DNA of 64,000 nt from Mycobacterium sp. 852002-51971_SCH5477799-a (GTDB taxonomy: Bacteria > Actinomycetota > Actinomycetes > Mycobacteriales > Mycobacteriaceae): assembly GCF_001667145.1 (NCBI RefSeq), contig NZ_LZIF01000122.1, positions 62,001-126,000 of the forward strand, written 5' to 3'. Of the stretch, positions 24,526 through 31,887 are shown piece by piece (position 1 is the first letter of the stretch; every line of letters starts with the position of its first letter). Below the pieces are notes generated by a model. The model saw only the letters and a program-made list of their open reading frames with translations, was not told the DNA's origin and searched no databases. The translations under genes and the position numbers were made by a program.

Positions 24526-25623
24526 GTGAATGTCGAGCAGTTCCGGGCCGACCTGCGCGCGTGGCTCGACGACAACGATCTGACCCCCGGGCCCGACCAC
24601 TCGCTGCAGGGGCACATGCGGCAGTTCGCCCGGGTCAGTCGTGCGCTCTACGACGCCGATTGGATGCGGTTCGGCTGGCCGGTTGAGGTGGGCGGACTGG
24701 GCGGTCCCGCGGTGCTGCGCGCGATCGTCGGCGAGGAGGTGGTGGGCCGGCGCCTGGCCGAACCCGGGCCCTATTCGATGCTCGAGGTGCTCGCGCCCAC
24801 GATGATCGACTACGCGCCGGCCGGGCTCGCCAGGGAAATGGTCCCGCGCCTGCTCAGTGGCGAAGAGCAATGGTGCCAAGGCTTTTCCGAGCCAGGCTCG
24901 GGCAGTGATCTGGCATCGCTGACCACACGGGCGGTCCAGGATGGCGACGACTGGATCGTCAATGGGCAAAAGGTCTGGACCAGCTTCGCGCAGTTCTCCA
25001 CCCGGTGCGTCCTGCTTACCCGCACCGCGCCCGGTCACGACGGAATTACCGCGTTCTTCGTCGATCTCGACACCCCGGGCATCACCGTCCGTCCGCTGCG
25101 GACGATGCACGGCGTCGACGAGTTCTGCGAGGTGTACTACGACGACGTGGTGATACCGGCCAGCCGGATGCTGGGCAAGCCCGGCGACGGCTGGCGGCTG
25201 GCCATGGACCTGCTGCCCTATGAGCGTTCCGCGTGTTTCTGGCAGCGGATCGCGTACCTCTATTCGCGTTTCGACGATCTGATCACGAGCGCAGCCGCAG
25301 CCGGTGATCCCGACGAATCCGCGCTCGGCGGCGCCTATCTGGCGCTTCACACATTGCGCTGCCGGTCGCGCGCAACTCAGCACCGGATGCGCGACGGGGC
25401 CCGGCTGGGGCCCGATACCTCCATCGACAAGGTGCTGCTCGCCTCCGCGGAACAGCGGCTCTACGACACCGTCCGCGATGTGTTGCCGGGAGCGCTCGAG
25501 CTCGAAGACACGCCGTGGCGTTCGGAATACCTGTACTCGCGCGCGGCGACGATCTATGGCGGCACCGCCGAGATCCAGCGCAATATCATCGCCCGCCGGT
25601 TACTCGATCTCGGGAAGGAGTGA
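24526..25623 (+). CDS. Acyl-CoA dehydrogenase, large member of a tandem pair
   Basis: A 365-residue acyl-CoA dehydrogenase beginning at GTG 24526 with AAAGGAG upstream. Motifs are GFSEPGSGSDLASLTTRA, WIVNGQKVWTSFAQFSTR and the C-terminal IYGGTAEIQRNIIARRLLDL. It is followed four bases later by a shorter acyl-CoA dehydrogenase. Pairs of unlike FadE proteins forming alpha2beta2 heterotetramers with shared FAD sites are established in mycobacterial cholesterol degradation, and this pair fits that pattern. Its position in the Rieske operon suggests side-chain or ring acyl-CoA dehydrogenation. Confidence 0.92.
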   Translation: MNVEQFRADLRAWLDDNDLTPGPDHSLQGHMRQFARVSRALYDADWMRFGWPVEVGGLGGPAVLRAIVGEEVVGRRLAEPGPYSMLEVLAPTMIDYAPAGLAREMVPRLLSGEEQWCQGFSEPGSGSDLASLTTRAVQDGDDWIVNGQKVWTSFAQFSTRCVLLTRTAPGHDGITAFFVDLDTPGITVRPLRTMHGVDEFCEVYYDDVVIPASRMLGKPGDGWRLAMDLLPYERSACFWQRIAYLYSRFDDLITSAAAAGDPDESALGGAYLALHTLRCRSRATQHRMRDGARLGPDTSIDKVLLASAEQRLYDTVRDVLPGALELEDTPWRSEYLYSRAATIYGGTAEIQRNIIARRLLDLGKE

Positions 25624-25626
25624 CCC

Positions 25627-26457
25627 GTGGCTTCTTCGGCAGATACCGAGTCAGATCCCGAATCGCTTCGCCTACTGGCAGATTCGCTGCGGACGACGAT
25701 GGGCGCCGCTTCGGGGGCCAAGCTCGATGCCGCGCTGACCGAACTCGGCTGGCGCGACATGTTAGACGAAATGCCCGATACCGCAATCCCTCTGGTGTTC
25801 AAATTGCTCGGCGAGACCGGCGCACACGCACCCGTGCTCAACGACGTGGTGCTGTGCGCGGCCGGCGACGCACCCGGAGGCGCACTGCCGCTGCCGTTCG
25901 CCGGCGGTGCCTGGGTGCTGTGGGAACGCCGCGACAGCCCCGATTCGGCGATCGACGAGTTGCTGCCGATACACCCTGTGCCGCAGGAGGATCCCTTGCC
26001 GTCAGCCGCGCTGCATGCGGGCTGGCGAGCCGTGGGGTGGTGGCTGGTCGGCACCAGCCGCGCCATGTTGTCGCTGGCACGTCAGCACGCGGTGGACCGC
26101 GTTCAATTCGGCCGCCACATCAGCTCGTTCCAGGCGATCCGCCACCGCCTGGCCGAGACGCTCGTCGCGATCGAGGGCGCCGAGGCCACACTGCAGGCCG
26201 CGACGCAATGCGACGACCCGCAGGGACTGGCTTCCCTGCTGGCCAAGGCCGCCGCCGGTCAGGCCGCGCTGACCTCAGCACGCCACTGCCAGCAGGTACT
26301 CGGCGGGATCGGCTTTACCGCCGAGCATCCGCTGCACCACCACATCAAGCGGTCGCTGATTCTTGACGGACTGCTGGGCAGCTCTCGAGAACTGACGCGT
26401 GCAGCCGGAAAAGCGTTGGTGGCGACCGGCTCTGCGCCGCGGCTCGCGCAGCTGTAA
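25627..26457 (+). CDS. Acyl-CoA dehydrogenase-like protein, short member of the pair
   Basis: A 276-residue protein with an acyl-CoA dehydrogenase C-terminal helical domain. Its N-terminal and middle domains are strongly shortened; the family is normally about 380 residues. Recognisable parts are AVDRVQFGRHISSFQAIRH, ETLVAIEGAEATLQAA and QQVLGGIGFTAEHPLHHH. It lacks the EPGxGSD FAD motif of its neighbour. It probably cannot act alone and would contribute half of an active site to the upstream protein. GTG 25627 is four bases after that gene's stop. It is the last gene of the Rieske operon. Confidence 0.88.
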   Translation: MASSADTESDPESLRLLADSLRTTMGAASGAKLDAALTELGWRDMLDEMPDTAIPLVFKLLGETGAHAPVLNDVVLCAAGDAPGGALPLPFAGGAWVLWERRDSPDSAIDELLPIHPVPQEDPLPSAALHAGWRAVGWWLVGTSRAMLSLARQHAVDRVQFGRHISSFQAIRHRLAETLVAIEGAEATLQAATQCDDPQGLASLLAKAAAGQAALTSARHCQQVLGGIGFTAEHPLHHHIKRSLILDGLLGSSRELTRAAGKALVATGSAPRLAQL

Positions 26458-26606
26458 CGGGTCGCGCCCCGGAACCAGGCACCGTGCGCCGGGCATGAGA
26501 TGCTTCGCTGGAACGATAGCGTGGGTGCTAGCGCTTTCCAGGGTCACCTAGTGGTTCGGTGAGCGTGGATGTCGACCACGGCCGTAACCCTGGGAGGTGG
26601 AACGCG

Positions 26607-26873
26607 ATGAATCAGCCGCAAGCGCAAAACCAGTTCGGCGTCGCGTCGCTTCTACTCGGCCTAATCGGACTCGTCACCTGCTGGTTGTTGCTTGGAGTGC
26701 CCTTTGGCATCGCGGCGGTGGTGACGGGCGACATAGCCCGTCGAAGGGTTGCCCGTGGGGAGGCGAACAATCCCCGAACCGCGGTAGCCGGCATGGTTTT
26801 AGGGGCGATCGCGATAGTGGCGGGTCTCGTCGCGATCGGCTATTACGCTCAGCTGGATGCTCGAAAGCACTGA
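26607..26873 (+). CDS. DUF4190 small membrane protein
   Basis: An 88-residue membrane protein. It starts at ATG 26607, which has GGGAGG about seven bases upstream; an earlier in-frame start at 26559 lacks one. Two hydrophobic segments are clear: FGVASLLLGLIGLVTCWLLL, then GVPFGIAAVVTG with the polar loop ARRRVARGEANNPRTA, and GMVLGAIAIVAGLVAIGYYA. This is the DUF4190 pattern found in many actinobacterial membrane proteins. No function is established. It stands alone and converges on the acyl-CoA dehydrogenase gene eight bases away. Confidence 0.8.
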   Translation: MNQPQAQNQFGVASLLLGLIGLVTCWLLLGVPFGIAAVVTGDIARRRVARGEANNPRTAVAGMVLGAIAIVAGLVAIGYYAQLDARKH

Positions 26874-26881
26874 CGCCCGAA

Positions 26882-28057
26882 TCAATTGCGCGGCAGCCCG
26901 AGTACGCGTTCTGCGATGATGTTCCGCTGAATTTCCGATGTCCCGCCGGCGATGGTTGCGGCGAAGGTGCGGGTGTACCGGTCGAACCAGCTGCCGTAGT
27001 GGCTATCCAGATTGAGCGGCGCGAACGGGGCCGTGACCGCACGCAATGCCAGTCCGTCGCCGTCCTTGGCGGCCAGCGCGTCCTCACTGGCGCGTTGCAT
27101 GGCTTCCGAGCCGAGCAGCTTGAGCACCGACTGGGCGGGAACGTCCTCTTCGCCGCGAGCGGCTTTGGCCAGCGTCGCCGACCCCAGCAGCCGCATCGCA
27201 TAGAAGTCCATCACCAGCGTCGCGTAGTGATCCCGCTGCACCGGACCCGAGGGGATGGACTCGGCGGTCAACGCGTGCAGCATGTCCGCGTAATCCAGCC
27301 AGAGCATCGCCCGCTCGTGGCCGAGCGAACCGGTCGCGACGCGCCAGCCCGCGTTGAGCTCGCCCACCAAGTTCTCGGCCGGCACCCGTACGTCGGTGAA
27401 GAAGACCTCGTTGAAGTCGACGTCGTCGATGTCACCCATCGAGGCGAACGGGCGGCGGACCACACCCGCGGTCTCGGTCGGAATCAGTAAAGCGCTGATG
27501 CCCTTGTGTTTTGGAGCGTCCGGATCGGTGCGCACGAAGGTCAGCAGCACATCGGCGTGATGGGCGCCAGACGTCCACACTTTTTGCCCATTGACGACGA
27601 AGTGGTCACCGTCCCGCACCGCGCGCGTCTTCAGCGAGGCGAGATCCGAGCCCGCGCCGGGTTCGCTCATCCCCAGTGACGCGGTGATCTCCGCCCGCAG
27701 GATCGGCACGGCCCAGCGCTGCTTCTGTTCGGGCGTGCCGAATGACAGCAATGACGCCGCGATGATGCCCACACCCTGCGGGTTGAAGCTTTGATAGATG
27801 CGCCGCCGCGACAATTCTTCGTGGTACACGTATTGCTGCAACAGCGTGGCGTTGCGGCCGCCGAACTCCGGGGGATTGCCGGGTTGTAGCCATCCGTTGT
27901 CGAACAGCAAGCGCTGCCACCGGCGGGCCCACTCCGGGATGTCCGAACTCGAATGGGGCCGTACCAGGGCCTCGGCCTCCGAGGGCACGTGTGCGTCGAG
28001 GAAAGCCACGAACTCGGCGCGGAATGCCTCCACCTCGGCGTCAAAAGTCAGCTGCAC
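26882..28057 (-). CDS. Acyl-CoA dehydrogenase (FadE family)
   Basis: A 391-residue acyl-CoA dehydrogenase. The start is GTG 28057, after GGGAAG. It gives the same length and the same N-terminus (VQLTFDAEVEAFRAEF) as the paralogue at 3912-5087; the frame open to 28357 would cover the operator region. Motifs are GMSEPGAGSDLASLKTRA, FVVNGQKVWTSGAHHADV and AATIAGGTSEIQRNIIAERV. It is divergent from the TetR gene at 28212, and a perfect GAGAAT-N3-ATTCTC palindrome lies between them 105 bp upstream of its start. Confidence 0.92.
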   Translation of the reverse strand: MQLTFDAEVEAFRAEFVAFLDAHVPSEAEALVRPHSSSDIPEWARRWQRLLFDNGWLQPGNPPEFGGRNATLLQQYVYHEELSRRRIYQSFNPQGVGIIAASLLSFGTPEQKQRWAVPILRAEITASLGMSEPGAGSDLASLKTRAVRDGDHFVVNGQKVWTSGAHHADVLLTFVRTDPDAPKHKGISALLIPTETAGVVRRPFASMGDIDDVDFNEVFFTDVRVPAENLVGELNAGWRVATGSLGHERAMLWLDYADMLHALTAESIPSGPVQRDHYATLVMDFYAMRLLGSATLAKAARGEEDVPAQSVLKLLGSEAMQRASEDALAAKDGDGLALRAVTAPFAPLNLDSHYGSWFDRYTRTFAATIAGGTSEIQRNIIAERVLGLPRN

Positions 28058-28161
28058 AACACTTCCCAGGATGGTCCTAGCACACCGCGCCGTCGGTAGA
28101 TCCAGGTTTCCGCCGACGACGCGGTTCGCTCTTGCGATTAAGCTTCCATACACACGTCTAA

Positions 28162-28176
28162 GAGAATAGTATTCTC
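28162..28176. promoter_or_regulatory. Perfect operator GAGAAT-N3-ATTCTC (acyl-CoA dehydrogenase/TetR gap)
   Basis: GAGAATAGTATTCTC lies in the 154-bp divergent gap between the acyl-CoA dehydrogenase and the TetR gene, placed to control both. It shares both half-sites and spacing with 20654 and 29013. Confidence 0.7.
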
Positions 28177-28183
28177 GTGGCAA

Positions 28184-28198
28184 GAAAGTTACAATCTC
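28184..28198. promoter_or_regulatory. Weak second copy of the operator
   Basis: GAAAGT-TAC-AATCTC matches 9 of 12 positions and starts 22 bp after the perfect site, so it lies on the same face of the helix. It may be a secondary TetR site. Confidence 0.3.
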
Positions 28199-28211
28199 CG
28201 ACACGTGATCC

Positions 28212-28949
28212 GTGAGGGGGTCGAGCGCAGCGATGTCACGGCGTTCTCCGGTACAGTCCAACCATGTTCTCCCCTCGCGGCAATCACCTGAGCCGGCCGT
28301 GACCAATCCAAGCGAAGAGCCGGCCTGGAAGCAGCGCGCCGTCGAGCGGTCCATCAAGACGGCGAAACTGCGCGCCGCTCAGCGTGTTCAGCGCTTCCTC
28401 GACGCGGCCCAGGCAATCATCATCGAAAAGGGCAGCACGGACTTTACCGTGCAGGAGGTCGTGGACCGCTCCCGCCAATCGTTGCGCAGCTTCTACCTGC
28501 AGTTCGACGGCAAACACGAGTTGCTGCTGGCGCTCTTCGAGGATGCCCTGAGCCGATCGGCCGACCAGATCCGCGCGGCCACCGAGAGCCAATCCGATCC
28601 GCTGGAGCGGTTGCAGGTCGCCGTTCAGCTTCTCTACGAGGCCTCCCGCCCGGATCCGACGGCCAAGCGCCCGTTGTTCACTGACTTTGCCCCGCGGCTG
28701 CTGGTGACGCATCCCGCCGAGGTCAAGATCGCTCATGCACCGCTGCTTGCGTTGCTGACGGAACTGATGGACGCCGCGCACGACGCCGGCAGGTTGCGCA
28801 GCACCATCAATCCCAAGCGGGTGGCCGCCATGACCATGCAGACCGTCATGTTCATCGCGCAATCCAGCGGCGGCCCCGACGACGCGACGATGCACCCCAT
28901 CACCGCCGATGAGGTGTGGGACTTCTGCTCACGCGGATTCGTCGCGTAG
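28212..28949 (+). CDS. TetR family regulator, candidate master of the GAGAAT regulon
   Basis: A TetR-type protein of up to 245 residues. The helix-turn-helix is RFLDAAQAIIIEKGSTDF followed by VQEVVDRSRQSLRSFYLQF and GKHELLLALFEDAL. Starts at GTG 28212, ATG 28233 or GTG 28299 are all possible; the first 29 residues look non-conserved and may be leader. Perfect GAGAAT-N3-ATTCTC palindromes flank it on both sides (28162 and 29013). This is typical of an autoregulated local repressor that also controls the divergent acyl-CoA dehydrogenase and the downstream SDR. The ligand may be an acyl-CoA, inferred from the regulated genes. Confidence 0.9.
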   Translation: MRGSSAAMSRRSPVQSNHVLPSRQSPEPAVTNPSEEPAWKQRAVERSIKTAKLRAAQRVQRFLDAAQAIIIEKGSTDFTVQEVVDRSRQSLRSFYLQFDGKHELLLALFEDALSRSADQIRAATESQSDPLERLQVAVQLLYEASRPDPTAKRPLFTDFAPRLLVTHPAEVKIAHAPLLALLTELMDAAHDAGRLRSTINPKRVAAMTMQTVMFIAQSSGGPDDATMHPITADEVWDFCSRGFVA

Positions 28950-29012
28950 CGCACCAGGCACACCGCCCCTGCCCCTCACGCGATGAGCAAATAGCGCACG
29001 CAATTTGCCGGT

Positions 29013-29027
29013 GAGAATGAGATTCTC
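29013..29027. promoter_or_regulatory. Perfect operator GAGAAT-N3-ATTCTC (SDR promoter)
   Basis: GAGAATGAGATTCTC lies 64 bp after the TetR stop and about 155 bp before the SDR start at 29182. It is the third perfect copy of the motif. Confidence 0.65.
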
Positions 29028-29063
29028 TAATATCTAGAATCACAAATAGCCGAAACGGATTCG

Positions 29064-29090
29064 TCATTGACACCCGCGGCGGCTCAATGA
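29064..29090. repeat. Hairpin-forming inverted repeat upstream of the SDR
   Basis: TCATTGA-N13-TCAATGA has perfect 7-bp arms. It lies between the GAGAAT operator and the SDR gene. It could be a second operator or an RNA hairpin; there is no T-run to indicate a terminator. Confidence 0.35.
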
Positions 29091-29122
29091 CAGAGTTCTA
29101 GGCGGCAAGACCCGCGGTCCTG

Positions 29123-29136
29123 TAGAACGCGTTCCT
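29123..29136. promoter_or_regulatory. KstR-like palindrome upstream of the SDR
   Basis: TAGAACGCGTTCCT contains the perfect core GAACGCGTTC. It fits the KstR-type pattern TnnAACnnGTTnnA except for the last base. It lies 46 bp before the SDR start. The resemblance may be fortuitous. Confidence 0.3.
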
Positions 29137-29181
29137 TCTCCGCCGAGCCGTGCCGATCGATAGTCAGGAGTTGATGTAGCC

Positions 29182-30030
29182 ATGACCGGACGTGTTGAGG
29201 GCAAAGTCGCTTTCGTCACCGGAGCGGCGCGCGGTCAGGGCCGCAGCCACGCGGTGCGGTTGGCCGAGGAGGGCGCCGATATCATCGCCGTCGACATATG
29301 CAAGCCGATCCGCGAGGGAGTGGTGGATACCGCGATCCCCGCGTCGACGCCCGAAGACCTCGCCGAAACCGCCGACCTGGTCAAGGGGCACAACCGCAGA
29401 ATCTTCACGGCCGAAGTCGACGTGCGCGACTTCGACGCACTCAAGGCGGCGGTGGACAATGGTGTCGAGCAGCTCGGCCGGCTCGACATCATCGTGGCCA
29501 ACGCCGGAATCGGTAACGGCGGTGAGACTTTGGACAAGACCAGCGAAGAAGACTGGACAGAGATGATCGACGTCAACCTGTCCGGGGTCTGGAAGAGCGT
29601 GAAAGCCGGTGTGCCGCACATCCTGTCCGGCGGTCGCGGTGGCTCCATCGTCCTGACCAGCTCTGTCGGCGGGCTCAAGGCCTACCCGCACACCGGTCAC
29701 TACGTCGCCGCCAAACACGGCGTCGTCGGTCTGATGCGCGCCTTCGGAGTCGAGTTGGGGCAGCACATGATTCGCGTCAACTCCGTGCACCCCACACACG
29801 TGAGCACCCCAATGATCATGAACGAGGGCACCTGGAAGATGTTCCGGCCCGACCTGGAGAACCCCGGCCCCGACGACATGGCGCCGATCTGCCAGATGTT
29901 TCACACGCTGCCGATTCCTTGGGTCGACCCGATCGACATCAGCAACGCGGTGCTGTTCTTCGCCTCCGACGAGTCTCGCTACGTCACCGGCGTGACCCTG
30001 CCCATCGATGCGGGCAGCTGCCTGAAGTAG
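29182..30030 (+). CDS. Mycofactocin-coupled type SDR oxidoreductase
   Basis: A 282-residue short-chain dehydrogenase of the actinobacterial mycofactocin-coupled subgroup. The cofactor motif is VAFVTGAARGQGRSHAVRLA. A subgroup-typical insert follows IIAVDICKPIREG, reaching into the DLAETADLVKGHNRRI segment. Catalytic residues are the serine in IVLTSSVGG and Y-x3-K in HYVAAKHGVVGLM. The ending VTGVTLPIDAGSCLK is characteristic. Members keep NAD(H) tightly bound and pass electrons to the peptide-derived cofactor mycofactocin; no mycofactocin genes are in this window. It lies downstream of the third GAGAAT operator. Confidence 0.93.
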   Translation: MTGRVEGKVAFVTGAARGQGRSHAVRLAEEGADIIAVDICKPIREGVVDTAIPASTPEDLAETADLVKGHNRRIFTAEVDVRDFDALKAAVDNGVEQLGRLDIIVANAGIGNGGETLDKTSEEDWTEMIDVNLSGVWKSVKAGVPHILSGGRGGSIVLTSSVGGLKAYPHTGHYVAAKHGVVGLMRAFGVELGQHMIRVNSVHPTHVSTPMIMNEGTWKMFRPDLENPGPDDMAPICQMFHTLPIPWVDPIDISNAVLFFASDESRYVTGVTLPIDAGSCLK

Positions 30031-30033
30031 TCG

Positions 30034-30453
30034 TTAGAACGGGCTGCTATTCGACTGCCATTCGGCCGAGTCGGGTCGCGGCCCGTAGCGGCGGATGTAG
30101 TCCTCGTGCATCCGTGCCTGTTTGCGGCGGGCGAGCACGTCGACCAGGTTCGGGTCCAATCCATGGACGGCCAGTCGGTGCCGACGCCAGACCTTGTTCA
30201 GGGCAAGGGTTATCAGCAGCGCCCAGATGTAGAGCGGCGCGGTCATCTCCGTGTGCACATAGAGCGAGGCGGGCAGCAGCCAGAATGGAGCAAGCACCAG
30301 CAGGGGCAGGATGGCCCACCTGATCATGTGCCGGCGGATGGCTCCCTCGCCGGCCAGATCTCGGGCCACCCAGGCGCGCATCGAGTCGGGCAGTCGCTGG
30401 CCGTAGGAATAGCCGATCCGCTGCCAGAGATTGGGTTTCGCGTCGGTCATCAT
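30034..30453 (-). CDS. DUF5313 membrane protein
   Basis: A 139-residue protein of the mycobacterial DUF5313 family (MTDAKPNLWQRIGYSYGQRL...). The central hydrophobic stretch AILPLLVLAPFWLLPASLYV is followed by APLYIWALLITLALNKVW, giving two membrane segments. A basic helical C-terminal tail follows (RRHRLAVHGL, RRKQARMHEDYIRRYG). GAGGAG precedes the ATGATG start. The end is three bases from the convergent SDR. It is 18 nt downstream of the MarR gene and may be co-transcribed with it. No function is known. Confidence 0.88.
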   Translation of the reverse strand: MMTDAKPNLWQRIGYSYGQRLPDSMRAWVARDLAGEGAIRRHMIRWAILPLLVLAPFWLLPASLYVHTEMTAPLYIWALLITLALNKVWRRHRLAVHGLDPNLVDVLARRKQARMHEDYIRRYGPRPDSAEWQSNSSPF

Positions 30454-30470
30454 GGCTCCTCGGGGTGATG

Positions 30471-30962
30471 TCAGGCCTGCAATGCGCCGGCCGCCACGGC
30501 CGCGGCGTTGATGCGGGTGAGGACCTGATGCAGGTTCTCGAGTTCGGTCAGGTCCACACCGAGCCGGGCAACGACGGCGGGCGGAATCTCAAGCGCCTTC
30601 TCCCGCAGGGCGATTCCGCGTTCGGTGAGCCTCACGTCGGTGGTCCGCTCGTCGCCCGCATTCTTGGCGCGGGTGATCAGTCCCTGCCCCGCCAAGCGCT
30701 TGAGCATGGGCGAGAGCGTGGCGGAATCCATCTGCAATGCGGCCGCGATCTGCTTGACCGACAACGGGAACTGCTCGGCCCCGGGGTTTTTGCGGTGCTC
30801 CCACAACGCCAGCATCACCAGATATTGCGGATGGGTCAGGCCGAGCGGCTCCAGCAACGGCCGATACACCGACAAGACCGCCCGGTTGGTCGTTGCCAGC
30901 GCGAAACACACCTGGTGTTCGAGCGCTAGCGGATCGATGTCGCGCGCGGTGGGTGTGGCCAT
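30471..30962 (-). CDS. MarR family regulator, OhrR-like
   Basis: A 163-residue winged-helix regulator. The N-terminal helix reads ALEHQVCFALATTNRAVLSV. It matches the OhrR pattern in which this cysteine senses organic peroxides. LTHPQYLVMLALWEH and VKQIAAALQMDSATLSPMLK (recognition helix) follow, then the wing at RAKNAGDERTTDVRLTERG. No ohr peroxidase gene is adjacent; the neighbours are DUF5313 and a divergent SDR. The short divergent gap is AT-richer than the surroundings but lacks a clean palindrome. Peroxide sensing is inferred from the cysteine context. Confidence 0.9.
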   Translation of the reverse strand: MATPTARDIDPLALEHQVCFALATTNRAVLSVYRPLLEPLGLTHPQYLVMLALWEHRKNPGAEQFPLSVKQIAAALQMDSATLSPMLKRLAGQGLITRAKNAGDERTTDVRLTERGIALREKALEIPPAVVARLGVDLTELENLHQVLTRINAAAVAAGALQA

Positions 30963-31033
30963 ACGTACATAGTGCGCTAATAGTTAAGGGGCTATCTAGA
31001 TGATGTCTCTCACACCGTCCCCGGCACGGGTAA

Positions 31034-31039
31034 TACGCT
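31034..31039 (+). promoter_or_regulatory. Candidate -10 box of a leaderless SDR transcript
   Basis: TACGCT followed by eight bases and ATG 31048 fits TANNNT plus leaderless start. It supports ATG 31048 over the earlier ATG at 31000. Confidence 0.35.
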
Positions 31040-31047
31040 CGGACTCC

Positions 31048-31887
31048 ATGGACGATTTCGAGGGACGCGGGGCAGTCATCACCGGCGGTGCGAGCGGCAT
31101 CGGTTTGGCCACCGCCACCGAATTCGCCCGCCGCGGCGCCCGCCTGGTATTGGCCGACGTCGATCAGGCCGCATTGGAACGGGCCGTGGCGCACCTGAAA
31201 GGCGAGGGGTTCGACGCGCACGGAGTGGCGTGCGACGTGCGGCACCTCGATCAGATGGTCCATCTGGCCGACGAGTCCTTTCGGCTGCTGGGTCAGGTCG
31301 ATGTCGTGTTCAGTAACGCCGGCATCGTCGTCGCGGGTCCGCTCGCGGCGATGACGCACGAGGACTGGCGCTGGGTGATCGACATCGATCTGTGGGGTTC
31401 GATCCACGCCGTCGAGGCATTCGTGCCGAAGTTGATCGAGCAGGGCGGGGGCGGCCACATCGCCTTCACCGCTTCCTTCGCCGGGCTGGTGCCCAACGCC
31501 GGTCTCGGGGCGTACGGCGTCGCCAAGTACGGGGTCGTCGGGCTGGCCGAGACGCTGGCCCGGGAAGTAAAGGACAACGGCATCGGCGTCTCGGTGCTCT
31601 GCCCGATGGTCATCGAGACCGGGTTGGTCGCAAACTCGGAACGAATTCGCAGCGCGGATGACGGGCTGGCGTCAACGCCCGACCTGACGAGTGGGTTCGG
31701 ACAACTCCCGCCGACCCAGGATGACACGGTGTCGGTCGAAGGCGTCGCGCGGCTCACCGCCGACGCGATTCTGGCCAACCGCTTGTACATCCTGCCGCAC
31801 GAGGCGGCCCGGGACTCCGTCAGACGCAGGTTTGAGCGCATCGATCGCACCTTCGACGACCAGGCCGCCGAAGGGTGGAAACACTAA
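31048..31887 (+). CDS. SDR family oxidoreductase
   Basis: A 279-residue classical short-chain dehydrogenase. The N-terminal cofactor motif is GAVITGGASGIGLATATEFA, with VFSNAGIVVAG (NAG motif), IAFTASFAG (catalytic serine region) and AYGVAKYGVVGLAETLA (Y-x3-K). ATG 31048 places the Rossmann motif at the usual distance from the N-terminus. The C-terminus extends about 30 residues beyond the minimal fold. It converges with the SDR at 31884, overlapping by 4 bp. The substrate is unknown; such enzymes oxidise secondary alcohols in lipid and steroid catabolism. Confidence 0.9.
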   Translation: MDDFEGRGAVITGGASGIGLATATEFARRGARLVLADVDQAALERAVAHLKGEGFDAHGVACDVRHLDQMVHLADESFRLLGQVDVVFSNAGIVVAGPLAAMTHEDWRWVIDIDLWGSIHAVEAFVPKLIEQGGGGHIAFTASFAGLVPNAGLGAYGVAKYGVVGLAETLAREVKDNGIGVSVLCPMVIETGLVANSERIRSADDGLASTPDLTSGFGQLPPTQDDTVSVEGVARLTADAILANRLYILPHEAARDSVRRRFERIDRTFDDQAAEGWKH

